The notes under the pieces were generated by a model that did no database searches, had not been told where the DNA came from, and saw only the letters and a program-made list of their open reading frames with translations. Below are positions 1 through 9,440 of a stretch of 64,000 nt of DNA, one piece after another. The stretch covers positions 1-64,000 of the forward strand of contig CAWELM010000001.1 of NCBI GenBank assembly GCA_963809815.1, in the 5' to 3' direction. The position numbers and the translations under genes were made by a program. This stretch comes from CAVVJA01 sp963809815 (GTDB lineage: Bacteria; Actinomycetota; Actinomycetes; Mycobacteriales; Jatrophihabitantaceae). Within the stretch, counting starts at the first letter, position 1. The number at the start of each line of letters is the position of its first letter.

Positions 1-65
1 GCAACTCCACGGTAAGGCCACAACGACAAAGGAGGGACCGGCTCGTCAGCCACGTTGACCGCCAA

Positions 66-484
66 GTGTCTCGTCGGTTCTGCTTCGGGGTCGACTGCTT
101 CGTCGACTACACCGTGACCATGCCCGCACGCATCACGCTCGACGTTGATGGCGAGTGGGGACATGAAGGTCGACAGCCGTTGCTAACGCGACAATCTCCA
201 CCAAGGCCGGACGGGTCCTCGGAACCTCGCTCGGCGCTGGAACATATGAGATCACGACTAATGCTGGCCAGGTCAACCTCAAATTCGCGTCGCCGCCCAA
301 CTTGGTCAAGGTGAAGAGCGATGTCGCAGAGGTCGCGCTAACCGTGCCCGGCGGAACGAAGTACGCCGTCACCACCGATACGACGGTGGGCATAAAGAAT
401 GTCGAGGTCGAGCAGGACTCGTCGTCGACGCATCGCCTCGACGTGACCACAACCGTCGGCGCCATCACGATCGACAAGGGATGA
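66..484 (+). pseudogene. DUF4097-like beta-strand protein, frame-disrupted
   Basis: Three successive reading frames together spell one protein resembling the repeat domain of DUF4097/adhesin-like proteins. Frame one gives VDYTVTMPARITLDVDG near 106-150. Frame two gives GDMKVDS near 160-177. Frame three runs from about 176 to the stop at 484 with STKAGRVLG, TYEITTNAGQVNLKF and RLDVTTTVGAITIDKG. Alternating short strands with glycine turns are typical of the family. Two frame changes near 155-165 and 175-182 break it, and the 5' part may begin before the window. Family function is poorly defined, often a surface or membrane-associated protein. It could be decay or two sequencing indels. Confidence 0.6.
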
Positions 485-504
485 CGCGTTAGGGAGACAC
501 TCTC

Positions 505-900
505 ATGAATGTCAGCGAAATGCGGCTTGTGGTCACCACCGAGGACTACGACGCCGCGGTCGCCTTTTATCGGGACACCCTGGGCTTGTCCGAATCGGCC
601 GAATACCTTTCCGAGGACCAGGGACGGGTAATAATCCTGGACGCCGGCCGAGCCACGCTGGAGATCGCAGACCCCGGACACGCCGTATATGTCGACGACG
701 TCGAGGTCGGGCGTCGGGTAGCGGGTCACGTTCGCGTCGCGTTCGGCGTGCCGAATGCAGCCTCGGCGACCGAGCAACTTACCGAGGCTGGCGCGACACT
801 CATCGCTGCCCCTACCCGCACCCCGTGGAACTCGCTGAATTCGCGGCTGACCGATCCGGCCGGACTCCAGTTGACCCTGTTTCAAGACCTGGGCAGCTGA
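505..900 (+). CDS. VOC family (glyoxalase/bleomycin-resistance-like) protein
   Basis: A 131-residue protein of the vicinal oxygen chelate fold. The N-terminal half has the typical beta-alpha-beta pattern MRLVVTTEDYDAAVAFYRDT followed by GLSES. The second half repeats it (VAFGVPNAASATEQLTEAGA) and ends with the common LTDPAGLQLTLFQ strand. This one-domain length is usual for the family, whose members act as dimers. Substrate cannot be told. A glutamate in the first motif and the final strand could form part of a metal site, but a full metal triad is not clear. The ATG at 505 follows AGGGAGA about 8 nt upstream. It starts 20 nt after the broken DUF4097 gene on the same strand. Confidence 0.8.
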   Translation: MNVSEMRLVVTTEDYDAAVAFYRDTLGLSESAEYLSEDQGRVIILDAGRATLEIADPGHAVYVDDVEVGRRVAGHVRVAFGVPNAASATEQLTEAGATLIAAPTRTPWNSLNSRLTDPAGLQLTLFQDLGS

Positions 901-975
901 CCGATCGCAGCCCGGCGACCCGTGGCCGAAACACGTTCAGCGCGCAGATGTTCGTCCCCGATTGAAGAGAATCCC

Positions 976-1878
976 TCAGCGTTGGCGCGGGTTGTCGCGC
1001 GTCGCACCTTGGGTCGCCGGACTGACCGAGGCGAGGGCCGCCTCAAGCTCTCCGGCCGCACCTTGCAACTGGCTCAAGGCCATGGCCATGTCGCCGCCGA
1101 CCGCCAGCGCATCAAGCCGCGCGCGTGCTTCGCGTACGGCATCGCGCAGGGTACGAGCCTGGCCATGGCCGACGTCGTCGATCGCGGCCGCCTCGAGGGA
1201 AGTCAAGCGGTCTTCCGCAGCGATGACCCGATCGGACGAAATTCGCCATCCTCCGGCCATCTGTTGGACGGACGGAGCCTGGCTCAGATGCGGGATGAGC
1301 TCGCGGGCGAACCATGCCACATCCGCCTCCGAGGAAGACAACTTGTCGGCCCATGCTTGCTTCCGGTTGTTCCTGCGGATCAGGAACGCGCTCACAACGG
1401 CCACTGCCAGCACAATCGCGCCGATCAGCCACCACAACCATGCTGGCGTGGAACTCGTATCGCTCGACGTGGGTGTCACGGCCTCGGTCTGGGCGGCTGT
1501 CGGCGTGGGAGTAGGCGTGGCCGGCTGAGGCGTGGGAGCCAGCGTGACCGTGGGTGCCGCGGTCACCGTGGGTGGAAGGGTCACGGTCGCTGTCGTAGTC
1601 GCCGTTGCTGTCTCCGTGGGCGCGGGGTTCGCGGTCGGGGTACGGGTGACTGTCGGTCGTGATGTCGCGGTCGATGCGGAAGTCTCCGTCGGTGCGGCAG
1701 CCGCGGTCGACGTGGCTGATGGAGGCGCGAGCGTTCGGGACGTCTCGCGAGACAGGGATGGCGACCGCGAGGGTTGACCGGAACCGCTTCCCCCGCAGGA
1801 AGAGACGATAAAGGCAACCGCGGCAAGCACAACCAGCTTCGTTGGTCTTGCTGATGTCGAACGCGGTCCCGAGACCAT
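976..1878 (-). CDS. Lipoprotein-like membrane protein with Thr/Pro/Ala-rich linker
   Basis: A 300-residue protein. An N-terminal hydrophobic segment (residues about 14-27) ends in SSCGG, which resembles a lipobox. Residues about 30-140 are a low-complexity Thr/Pro/Ala/Val stretch with repeated TPT, TVT and APT units. A strong transmembrane helix follows (WLWWLIGAIVLAVAVVSAFL, about 146-166), then a positively charged stop-transfer RRNNRK. The last 130 residues are predicted helical and charged, probably cytoplasmic. This suggests a surface-exposed, possibly glycosylated stalk with a cytoplasmic tail. The ATG at 1878 has AAGGA about 8 nt upstream. No enzymatic motif was recognised and the function is unknown. 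The Thr/Pro repeat DNA creates long meaningless frames on the opposite strand. Confidence 0.7.
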   Translation of the reverse strand: MVSGPRSTSARPTKLVVLAAVAFIVSSCGGSGSGQPSRSPSLSRETSRTLAPPSATSTAAAAPTETSASTATSRPTVTRTPTANPAPTETATATTTATVTLPPTVTAAPTVTLAPTPQPATPTPTPTAAQTEAVTPTSSDTSSTPAWLWWLIGAIVLAVAVVSAFLIRRNNRKQAWADKLSSSEADVAWFARELIPHLSQAPSVQQMAGGWRISSDRVIAAEDRLTSLEAAAIDDVGHGQARTLRDAVREARARLDALAVGGDMAMALSQLQGAAGELEAALASVSPATQGATRDNPRQR

Positions 1879-2047
1879 GTCCAGTCCTTCCCGAGCCCGA
1901 AGACTCGCCTAGCCGGCCGCGAATTGAGGCGGATGAAGGCTACCCACCTGCGTCACTCAGCTCCCGAGGAGGTCGATTCCGGGGCGATCTGCCAGTCAGA
2001 TGCTCAGGACCGCGCCCATCGCCTGGGCAGATGGGCATTGCTGAGCG

Positions 2048-3235
2048 TTATGACCTCGATACGAAGTGTCTCGCGAACGGCCGGGCGGTGAGCCCGTGCG
2101 CGCCGACGCTGAGCAGCACGGTCAAGGCAATGGTTGCGGTGACTTCCTGCGCAGCGGGGCCCAGATCCTCGAGGGCAAGGAGAGCAAAGATGACCGAGGC
2201 CAACCCCCGCGGGCCGAACCATCCGATGAATGCCACGCTGTACCGGTCGAAACCACTCCCGAGGAGCGCCAGGGCCACCGGAACCATCCGGATTACGGTA
2301 AGGCTGAGAAGTGCGTAGCCGATGACCGGCCATTCGAACCAATGACCGATCGCAGGCACGGCAAGCGCGCCGAAGATCAGCCACGAGATCATGGCGGCCA
2401 GGTCCGCGGACTGCTCAACGAAATAGGCCTCCTTCTCTCCCCCGGGCCCGGCGGTATTACCGAAGACGAGACCTCCGACGAAGGCGGCGACAAATCCATT
2501 GCCATCGACGAGCAGCGTGCCGGTATACGCGAGGAGCGCCAGCGCCAACGTCGCAGGACCGGTCAGCTCTTCCGATAACCAACGCTTCCGACGGGCGCGC
2601 CGGATAAGCACGCCACCCGCGCCGCCAACGAGCACGCCCACCAGAAGTCCCACCAGCAGCGCGACGAGGGCGTGGCCCGGACCATGGACGCCGCCGATCC
2701 CTTCGTCGGCGGCGACTCCGGCGATGGCGACCAGCACGATCGGGGTAGCGATGCCGTCGTTCAGGCCACTCTCCACATTCAGTACTCGCCGAATCCGGGA
2801 AGGCACGGTGGGATCTGACATCACCGACGCACCGAGGGCAGCGTCGGTCGGCGCGAGCGCCGCACCGACCAGCAGCGCCGGCCAGACACCAAAGCCCAGC
2901 AGCGCAACGGCAACCAGCCCACCCAGCAGAATCGTCAGTGGCAGGCCGACCCCCAGTAGTCGCACGTACACCATGAGGTCACGCCTAAAGTCGGTCAATT
3001 GCACGGCAGACGCATCGGCGAACAGCATCCAGACCAACGTCACTTCAGCGACGACCTTAACCAGTTCTGGGTCACCTGGCACGTGCAGGACATCGAAGAT
3101 TTGCGTGAAAGCAAACCCCACGGCGACGAAGACGATTGCCGATGAAAGACCGACCCGGCCCAGGCGCGCAGCGAACACCGACCACAGAAATACGGTCGCG
3201 AGGATGATCGTGACTGATCCAAGTCCAGGTCCCAT
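2048..3235 (-). CDS. Cation:proton antiporter (CPA1/NhaP type)
   Basis: A 395-residue integral membrane protein with about 12 hydrophobic segments. Family landmarks are ALAPTDAALGASVMSD (the ion-binding segment with the TD pair), NVESGLNDGIATPIV (the ND motif of electroneutral CPA1 antiporters) and FIGWFGPRGLASVIF near the C-terminus. It should exchange Na+ or K+ for protons across the cytoplasmic membrane, serving pH and salt homeostasis. The start is placed at the ATG at 3235 (MGPGLGSVTIIL), just before the first helix. An in-frame extension to 3298 adds 21 residues without family character. It stands alone, with 282 nt to the next gene upstream, where no gene was seen. Confidence 0.88.
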   Translation of the reverse strand: MGPGLGSVTIILATVFLWSVFAARLGRVGLSSAIVFVAVGFAFTQIFDVLHVPGDPELVKVVAEVTLVWMLFADASAVQLTDFRRDLMVYVRLLGVGLPLTILLGGLVAVALLGFGVWPALLVGAALAPTDAALGASVMSDPTVPSRIRRVLNVESGLNDGIATPIVLVAIAGVAADEGIGGVHGPGHALVALLVGLLVGVLVGGAGGVLIRRARRKRWLSEELTGPATLALALLAYTGTLLVDGNGFVAAFVGGLVFGNTAGPGGEKEAYFVEQSADLAAMISWLIFGALAVPAIGHWFEWPVIGYALLSLTVIRMVPVALALLGSGFDRYSVAFIGWFGPRGLASVIFALLALEDLGPAAQEVTATIALTVLLSVGAHGLTARPFARHFVSRS

Positions 3236-3517
3236 CAAGCGCCACCCTATTGGCACGAGGATGCTGTGCCCTTCCCCGACACAGCGTTTGGCGCGCACAC
3301 CGCGTCACCCGGGACGCACGCGACCGAACGTTAACGCTCTTGAGCGGTCCGACTAGGGCGCCCGTCGTCCGGTGGTAGGCATATCGGGGGGCAATGATAC
3401 GGGCGGATCATGCCGACGATCGGCAGGTAACTGCTTATCCGGCGGCCCTTGATGACCTCTCCGGACATAGCAGCGAACCTAACACCGTCCCTGACCCGAT
3501 CTTCGCCTCGAACCGAC

Positions 3518-4960
3518 TTAGCCGGCCGGCTGCTGGGGAACGTTTTCGGGCGTTGGACGCGGTGCGGTGGCTGGGGTGATCTTCGTGGGCAGGAGTACCG
3601 CAGCGACCAAGCCGGCGATCGCGACGACTGCTAAGACTGCGACCGCGAGTCCGTAGGAGCGCTCGGGTGTCGAGGTGATGCCGGCGACGAGGATTGTGCC
3701 AGCGATCGCGGTGCCCAGGCATGAACCGAGGTTCGACACACTGCGCGACAGGCCGGAGATCTCACCCTGCTGCGCTTCGGCGAAGCTCGACTGAACGATG
3801 TTGACCGACGGAGTCAGCATCAAGCCGAGCCCCAGCCCGATCAAGAGGAGTCCTGGAGCGAAGGCCCAAGCACTTGGCGAGCCGGCGACCAGGGACAGGA
3901 GGACACCGACGCCGGCGATCGTGACGACGAAGCCGGCCATGATCAGGACCCGCTGGGGCCGGCGCTTCGCCAGGCGCTCGGCGGCCAGAGAGCTGGCCAG
4001 GAGACCGACCGTCTCCGCGGTGAAGATGACGCCGGTCTGGATTGCGTCATAGCCACGCACGACTTGCAGATACGCCGCGACCACGAACGACACTCCGGTG
4101 AGCAGCAGCCACTGGGTGTTCTGCGTGACCATGCCGAGGTTGGACGTCCGATTCCGGAACAGGCTGGTCGACAACAGTGGTTCCTTGCCAGCGCGCTCCT
4201 CAGCCCGTACGAACACGAAGAACCACGTCAGGACGAGCACACCCGCGACGATCAACACGAGCATCAGCCAGAGGTTGTTGTCGGCCGCGAGAATGCCCAG
4301 GACGACCAGGGCGAGACCAACCGCCGAAAGGATCGCGCCGGTGGTGTCGAACCGACGGGTCGGATCGGCCGGAAGTGGATCCCGCACCTGTCGGGCTAGC
4401 CAGAGAATCGCGACGATGACCAAGGCCTGGAAGACGAAAGCCGCCCGCCAGCTGATCGCCGAAGTGATCAGACCACCGATCAACGGGCCCATCGCGGCGC
4501 CGATGCCGCCCATTGCGCTGATCGCGCCGAACGCGCGGGCCCGCGAGGTGACCTCGGTGAACAACAGCGTGGTGAGGATATAGACCGGTGGGATCAACAG
4601 GGCCGTGCCGACACCCTCCAAGATCGAATTGCCGAGGATGAGCACACCCAGGCCGGGCGAGAAGGCGCTCAACAGCGCACCGACACCGTACACGGCGAGA
4701 CCGACCGTGAAGCATCGCTTCCGGCCGAACTTGTCGGTCAACTTGCCACAGGGAATCATCAGCGCCGCCATCACCAGCAGGAAGATGGTGATCGCGACCT
4801 GCACACCCTGCACCGACGTGTCCAGGTCGTGGCTGATGTCGTTGATCATCACGTTCATGTTCGAACCGGCGAAGCTGCAGATGAACTGCGCCAAGGCCAA
4901 GGGAACGAGCACCCGTCGCAAGGCGCTCGAGGGTCGTCCGGTTGCCTGGCTGCCAGCCAC
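3518..4960 (-). CDS. MFS transporter, DHA2-like (14 TM drug exporter type)
   Basis: A roughly 480-residue multi-spanning transporter. The loop 2-3 signature GKLTDKFGRKRCF is clear and helix 5 carries the exporter motif pattern AMGPLIGGLITSAISWRAAFVF. Around 14 hydrophobic helices fit the DHA2 drug:H+ antiporter group. The substrate is unknown. The first in-frame start is TTG at 4981, but GTG at 4960 (VAGSQATG) has an AGG 6 nt upstream and is preferred. The gene is monocistronic, with more than 200 nt free on each side. The C-terminal tail is Pro/Ala-rich (KITPATAPRPTPENVPQQPAG). Confidence 0.85.
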   Translation of the reverse strand: MAGSQATGRPSSALRRVLVPLALAQFICSFAGSNMNVMINDISHDLDTSVQGVQVAITIFLLVMAALMIPCGKLTDKFGRKRCFTVGLAVYGVGALLSAFSPGLGVLILGNSILEGVGTALLIPPVYILTTLLFTEVTSRARAFGAISAMGGIGAAMGPLIGGLITSAISWRAAFVFQALVIVAILWLARQVRDPLPADPTRRFDTTGAILSAVGLALVVLGILAADNNLWLMLVLIVAGVLVLTWFFVFVRAEERAGKEPLLSTSLFRNRTSNLGMVTQNTQWLLLTGVSFVVAAYLQVVRGYDAIQTGVIFTAETVGLLASSLAAERLAKRRPQRVLIMAGFVVTIAGVGVLLSLVAGSPSAWAFAPGLLLIGLGLGLMLTPSVNIVQSSFAEAQQGEISGLSRSVSNLGSCLGTAIAGTILVAGITSTPERSYGLAVAVLAVVAIAGLVAAVLLPTKITPATAPRPTPENVPQQPAG

Positions 4961-5207
4961 TGTGTACCTGCCTCGGGTCAACGCCGTGATGTCAACTGAA
5001 CCGGCGCCGACCGGACTCCGCAGCCTTTGCCGGACGCACGTTGCTGACTCTACGGAGCATGGTATTGCCCGCGGATGCCGGGGCGAGATCGTCGCGCGCC
5101 GCGCTTTTCGCGCGCAGGAGCTCAGCTGGGCATGTCACAGTTTGCGAGACCCGTCGTATAGCAACTTCGTCCCGAATGCTCCGTCGACCGGCGTGACACC
5201 GAATGGG

Positions 5208-5609
5208 TCAGGAAAGCTCCACCTTGCGTCCGCTCGCGCCGGCGTGCGCGACGAGCGCATAGATCAGTAATACCCCCATGGCGACGTACATCAGCGACCA
5301 GACGGGGTAGTACGGAATCCACCAGACAGCGCTGATCGCTAGGACCGCTCCGGCAAAGACCCCAATCCATCGGGCCACCTGGGAGCGGCTAAGCACAAGT
5401 GCAGCAGAAATGAGCATGATCGCCGCCACCACGAGGTCGATCCAACCGTAGGTCTTGAGACTGTGCCCGAAGATCGCGTCCTCGAGATTTTGCGGAACCG
5501 CGCCGTGATAGCGAAAGGCCCAGATCGCGTCGAAGATCCGCATGATTCCCGCGATGAATAGCACGAAGGCAGCAAATGCCAACCACGCGTCGTCCTGCGT
5601 GTTGTCCAT
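5208..5609 (-). CDS. Small four-helix membrane protein (DUF7144-like)
   Basis: A 133-residue protein with four hydrophobic segments (about 9-27, 53-75, 79-99 and 101-120). It has the spacing and conserved aromatic/glycine positions of small actinobacterial membrane proteins now filed as DUF7144: IMRIFDAIWAF early, GWIDLVVAAIMLISA in the middle and WWIPYYPVWS late. No catalytic residues are visible and the function is unknown. The ATG at 5609 has AGGGGA about 6 nt upstream. It lies between two MFS genes on the same strand but 133 nt or more from either, so an operon is not evident. Confidence 0.72.
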   Translation of the reverse strand: MDNTQDDAWLAFAAFVLFIAGIMRIFDAIWAFRYHGAVPQNLEDAIFGHSLKTYGWIDLVVAAIMLISAALVLSRSQVARWIGVFAGAVLAISAVWWIPYYPVWSLMYVAMGVLLIYALVAHAGASGRKVELS

Positions 5610-5742
5610 TGGAGTCCCCTTTGCCCGATTCGGCCCTTTTTCGATGTGCTCCGCTCGGGGGCGAGATTATCGGCGAGTTTGACTCCACGGGCGGAGGCGC
5701 GGCGATGCGAAATCCTCTGGCAATGATCTCGGACCTACCGTG

Positions 5743-7302
5743 TCAAGAGCTCAGTGGTTCCGGAATCGGGTTGCCGGCCAGGTCCTCCCGCCGGATGCGG
5801 ATCGCACAGACAGTGATGAGGAAGGCGAGCACCGCGATCCCGGCCGCGACGAGGAACCCCCTTGAGAAACCCACCGCTAATGCGTGGCGGTAGATGGTCG
5901 CGGCGGCCGATCCCCCGGAGCCCGGAGGTTGGCCGGCATGCGCGTGGGTCGATGCCGCGTGTGTGTAAGTTGCGACGGTGTTCGCGACGACCGTCCAGGC
6001 GACCGTCCCGAGCAAGGCGAGCCCGATCGAACCTCCGACCTGCTGGCCGGTATTGAGCAGACTCGCGGCTACACCGGTGTCCTGCTCGCGTACGTGCGAA
6101 AGGGCGACGAGGGACAGCGGCACGAATTGCAGACCAAAACCGACTGCGGTCACAAACATGGGACCAAGCAGCGCGCCCGCGTAGTGGCTGTGTTCACTGA
6201 TCCGAGATAGCCAGAACAGGCCACCGGCCGTGATCGCCGAGCCGGCCAGCAGCAATGGGCGGGCGCCTACTCGAGGCACGAGCTGCGCTGCGGCCCCTGA
6301 GGCAAGCAGAACGCCGCCGGCAAATGGGAGATAGGCGAGACCGGTCTTTAGCGCGCTGAACCCCCAGACGGTCTGCATGAAAATCGTCAGAAAGAAGAAC
6401 ATGCCGAAAAGCGCAGTGCCGACGCAGAGCATCATCAGGTAAGCGCCCGACCGATTGCGATCGCGCAGCAGCCGCAGCGGCAGCAGCGCGTGCGTACTGC
6501 GACGCTCGATGATCACAAACGTCGTGAGCAGCACCGCAGCCAGTGCGAGAGACACCACGACCTTGGGCCCGGTCCACTGAGATGCGCCATCCGGGCCAGC
6601 GGCCGCGCTGGTCAGGCCGCAGACGAGTGCGACCAGCCCGCTCGTGGCGGTGATTGCGCCCGGGAGGTCGAATCGCCCACGCCGGCGACGCGATTCGGGC
6701 AGCACGCGGGGCGCGGCGAGGGCAAGCGCGACCCCGATCGGAGCGTTGACGAAGAACACCCACCGCCAGGACAGGTAGGTGGTGAGCACGCCGCCGGCGA
6801 TAAGGCCAGTGGTGGCACCGGCAACGCTCATTGCGGCATAGACGCCCATCGCCCGGTTCCGGGGCGCACCTTCCGGGAAGGTCGTCGCGACAAGCGACAG
6901 CGCAGTCGGTGCCGTGATCGCGGCGCCGACACCTTGGATCGCCCGTGCCCCGAGCAGCCACGCCTGCGAGGTGGCCAATCCGCCCGCGAGGGATGCCAAC
7001 GAGAACAGCAGAACACCGAAGATGAAGACGCGGCGCCGACCGAGCAGATCGCCGGCCCGGCCACCGAGCAGCAACAGCCCGCCGAAGGCGAGCGTATAGG
7101 CGTTGACCACCCATTCCAGGCCGGAGCCGGAGAAGCCCAACGAACGCTGGATGTGCGGCAACGTCACATTCACGATCGTGGCGTCCAGCACGACCATCAA
7201 CTGCGCCGTGGCGATGACCGCAAGGGCCGGCCCGAGGCGGGATGGTTGTGGGCCGGCCGGTCGGCCCGCGGTAGGACGGATGACGGTTTGCGCATTGGAC
7301 AT
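5743..7302 (-). CDS. MFS transporter, DHA2/EmrB-QacA type
   Basis: A 519-residue 14-helix drug:H+ antiporter. Helix 1 carries the DHA2 motif MVVLDATIVNVTLPHIQ, loop 2-3 reads GGRAGDLLGRRRVF, and helix 5 has GATTGLIAGGVLTTYLSWRWVFFVN. These are signatures of the EmrB/QacA subfamily, which expels hydrophobic drugs at the cytoplasmic membrane. The ATG at 7302 has AGGGA about 8 nt upstream. It is transcribed divergently from the ECF sigma factor gene at 7510 across a 207-nt gap, so the sigma factor is a plausible regulator. That link is inferred from position only. Confidence 0.9.
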   Translation of the reverse strand: MSNAQTVIRPTAGRPAGPQPSRLGPALAVIATAQLMVVLDATIVNVTLPHIQRSLGFSGSGLEWVVNAYTLAFGGLLLLGGRAGDLLGRRRVFIFGVLLFSLASLAGGLATSQAWLLGARAIQGVGAAITAPTALSLVATTFPEGAPRNRAMGVYAAMSVAGATTGLIAGGVLTTYLSWRWVFFVNAPIGVALALAAPRVLPESRRRRGRFDLPGAITATSGLVALVCGLTSAAAGPDGASQWTGPKVVVSLALAAVLLTTFVIIERRSTHALLPLRLLRDRNRSGAYLMMLCVGTALFGMFFFLTIFMQTVWGFSALKTGLAYLPFAGGVLLASGAAAQLVPRVGARPLLLAGSAITAGGLFWLSRISEHSHYAGALLGPMFVTAVGFGLQFVPLSLVALSHVREQDTGVAASLLNTGQQVGGSIGLALLGTVAWTVVANTVATYTHAASTHAHAGQPPGSGGSAAATIYRHALAVGFSRGFLVAAGIAVLAFLITVCAIRIRREDLAGNPIPEPLSS

Positions 7303-7509
7303 GAGGTGTCCCTACGTGTTGTGTCGGTTGGATCCGGGCCCGATCGGGCGTCTGACGACTTGGAGCCGGCCCTGGACCTGACGGGAGCTGCCCGTCGCTG
7401 GTGTAGACCGCGGCCCGTCGCAGGATTGGGCGGTTGCGCGGCGCCCAATTTGGTGCCTCCGCGGGGTCAGTACGTGGTAACGGCGGACAATCCGACGTAG
7501 GACACAGCG

Positions 7510-8529
7510 ATGGAGGATGGCGTGGCAACAGCGGACCTGCTCGTCCGGGCCCGCGCTGGTGATGGCGACGCCTTTGCCCAACTTGTCGACCCGTACCGGC
7601 GCGAGTTGCACGTGCACTGCTACCGGATCTTGGGCTCAGCGCAAGACGCAGAAGACGCGCTCCAAGAGACGTTGCTGGCGGCCTGGCTGGGACTGCCAGG
7701 CTTCGAAGGGCGTTCTTCCTTTCGTACCTGGCTCTACCGGGTGGCGACCAGCCGCTGCCTCAACACGCTGCGCTCGGCCAGCCGGCGTCCGCCGGTGAGT
7801 TCACTACCGCCTGGACTCGACCCGCCCGAGCCCACTCGGCTGGGTGAGGTGGTCTGGCTCGAGCCCTACCCGGACATCCTCCTTGATGAGCTTGCCGACG
7901 CTGCGCCGGGGCCCGAGGCCCGGTACGAGACCAGAGAAGCCATCTCTTTGGCTTTCATCACTGCTCTGCAGCTGCTTCCGCCTCGGCAGCGCGCCGTTCT
8001 CGTGCTCCGCGACGCGCTGGGCTTCCATGCCCGTGAGGTCGCCGACATGCTTGACACGACAGAGGAATCTGTGACTAGCGCTCTCAAACGCGCTCGGACG
8101 TCCATGCAGCGTCGCCTTCCTGGGCTGTCGGACGACGAACGGCCTCCGGCCCCGAACTCGACGAGCGAACACAAAGTGCTCGAGCTGCTGACGCGCGCAT
8201 TCGAGGACGGCGATGTGGACGACATCGTCGCCCTGCTCACCGATGACGTGTGGCTGAGAATGCCGCCCGTGCCACTCGAGTACCAAGGCCGTGCTCTTGC
8301 GGCGCGGTTCTTCAGCGCCGTCATGCGCGCCCGTCGCTTCCGGCTGGTGGCGACCCGGTCAAACGGCCAGCCCGCATTCGGTGTCTATCTCCGAGACCCG
8401 CATATGCGTGTTGCCCACGCTAATGGGCTGATCGTGCTTACCCTCGCCGGTGGCCGAATCAGCGCTATCACCCGGTTCGACAACAGCGCGCTCGACCGAT
8501 TCGGACTCCCCCGAACTCTCGTCGAGTAA
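7510..8529 (+). CDS. ECF RNA polymerase sigma factor with SnoaL-like C-terminal domain (SigG type)
   Basis: A 339-residue sigma-70 family protein. Region 2 spans about residues 9-75 (FAQLVDPYRRELHVHCYRILGSAQDAEDALQETLLAAW). Region 4 is at about 145-195 (LQLLPPRQRAVLVLRDALGFHAREVADMLDTTEESVTSALKRARTSMQ). A SnoaL/NTF2-like domain occupies about 210-335. This fused tail marks the SigG/SigJ-like ECF groups, which lack classical anti-sigma factors and may sense small molecules through the tail. The first ATG is at 7510; GTG at 7522 is an alternative. It is divergent from the MFS exporter gene. The target promoters cannot be stated from this window. Confidence 0.88.
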   Translation: MEDGVATADLLVRARAGDGDAFAQLVDPYRRELHVHCYRILGSAQDAEDALQETLLAAWLGLPGFEGRSSFRTWLYRVATSRCLNTLRSASRRPPVSSLPPGLDPPEPTRLGEVVWLEPYPDILLDELADAAPGPEARYETREAISLAFITALQLLPPRQRAVLVLRDALGFHAREVADMLDTTEESVTSALKRARTSMQRRLPGLSDDERPPAPNSTSEHKVLELLTRAFEDGDVDDIVALLTDDVWLRMPPVPLEYQGRALAARFFSAVMRARRFRLVATRSNGQPAFGVYLRDPHMRVAHANGLIVLTLAGGRISAITRFDNSALDRFGLPRTLVE

Positions 8530-8583
8530 GAACCGTCGCCGTTCGCCGTTGCGATGAGATCCCGGGGGGACCACCACCCATCT

Positions 8584-9366
8584 TCAGCTGGCGTAGCCGC
8601 GCAGGTAGTCCACGATCAGCCATGGCACCGTCGCGGAATCGTCGCCAGTTGATTCTTCGGGGAAGTCGAAGACTGCGAGCATGATCTGCATCGGGTAGGA
8701 CGGCGGGCGGCCGCAGCTGCGTATCAAATCGCCGTCAACGAAGAATTCGGCGCTATCTGCGTTCCAACGCACGGCGTAGCGGTGGAACTGCGAGACATCA
8801 ATCGGCAACGACACGGCCGCGAAGTCCTCGGTCACAGCCGGGTCGCGGAACGGGTGCAGACCCACGCCGACGGCAGCCGATTCTCCAGGTGTGATCGCTT
8901 TCCCAAATATCTCGGTGACGCAGATCTCGGCCGATCTCTCCGGCCGGTCCTCAATTCCCGCCAGCCACAACGCGACCATCGATCGGCCTGTGATTACGGC
9001 CCGGGCCAGCATCTCGAGGTAGCCATTATCGGGCGTCCAGCCCCAGAACGTCTGCTGCTCTTCTCGAACCGTCAGACCAGTCCGAAACGGCTGCTGCCCG
9101 ATGGTGCTGCCGACCGGACCGGAGAAATTCCCGGACTGGATACCGGATACGCGGAGCGGCGGCTGATGCTCATCGGCGCACCATAAGCCTTGCTCCGGCG
9201 GGATGCTTAGCTGCAGACAGGAGTTCCGTATCTCGTACCTTGCCGCGCTGGCCGCGCGCGAGCTCCACGCCGGGAGGTAGTGCGGCAGCCACGTCGCGAG
9301 GTTCAAAACTGGCTTGTCAAAGTCGTCCTCGAATACCAGCCGCAAGCCATCTGGGAGTTGGGCCAC
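8584..9366 (-). CDS. GH16-like beta-glucanase fold protein with altered catalytic motif
   Basis: A 260-residue protein with the strand pattern of glycoside hydrolase family 16: FEDDFDKPVLNLATWLPHY at the N-terminus, a central GRSMVALWLAGIEDRPERSAEICVTEIFG, then FHRYAVRWNADSAEFFVDGDLI. GH16 enzymes use a Glu-x-Asp-x-x-Glu motif. Here the aligned hexamer is EICVTE (about residues 145-150), so both glutamates remain but the middle aspartate is cysteine. GTG at 9366 is chosen because AGGAGG lies exactly 7 nt upstream; an ATG at 9444 overlapping the pepN stop would add 26 residues with no such site. No signal peptide is visible, which is unusual for a polysaccharide hydrolase. It follows pepN by 74 nt. 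Confidence 0.72.
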   Translation of the reverse strand: MAQLPDGLRLVFEDDFDKPVLNLATWLPHYLPAWSSRAASAARYEIRNSCLQLSIPPEQGLWCADEHQPPLRVSGIQSGNFSGPVGSTIGQQPFRTGLTVREEQQTFWGWTPDNGYLEMLARAVITGRSMVALWLAGIEDRPERSAEICVTEIFGKAITPGESAAVGVGLHPFRDPAVTEDFAAVSLPIDVSQFHRYAVRWNADSAEFFVDGDLIRSCGRPPSYPMQIMLAVFDFPEESTGDDSATVPWLIVDYLRGYAS

Positions 9367-9373
9367 TACGACA

Positions 9374-9379
9374 CCTCCT
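9374..9379 (-). promoter_or_regulatory. Strong ribosome binding site deciding the GH16 start
   Basis: The reverse strand reads AGGAGG with a 7-nt spacer before GTG at 9366. This perfect Shine-Dalgarno match is the reason for preferring this start over the upstream ATG that overlaps the aminopeptidase stop codon. Confidence 0.75.
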
Positions 9380-9440
9380 GTCACAGCCCGCCGACGCAGA
9401 CCGCCGAACTGCATTGTCACAGTCCAAGGACTGGTCGCGA

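Noticed and set aside
133..885. 250-residue minus-strand frame over the DUF4097 remnant and VOC gene
   Set aside because: It lies fully opposite the well-supported VOC gene and has no family character, so it is a composition shadow.
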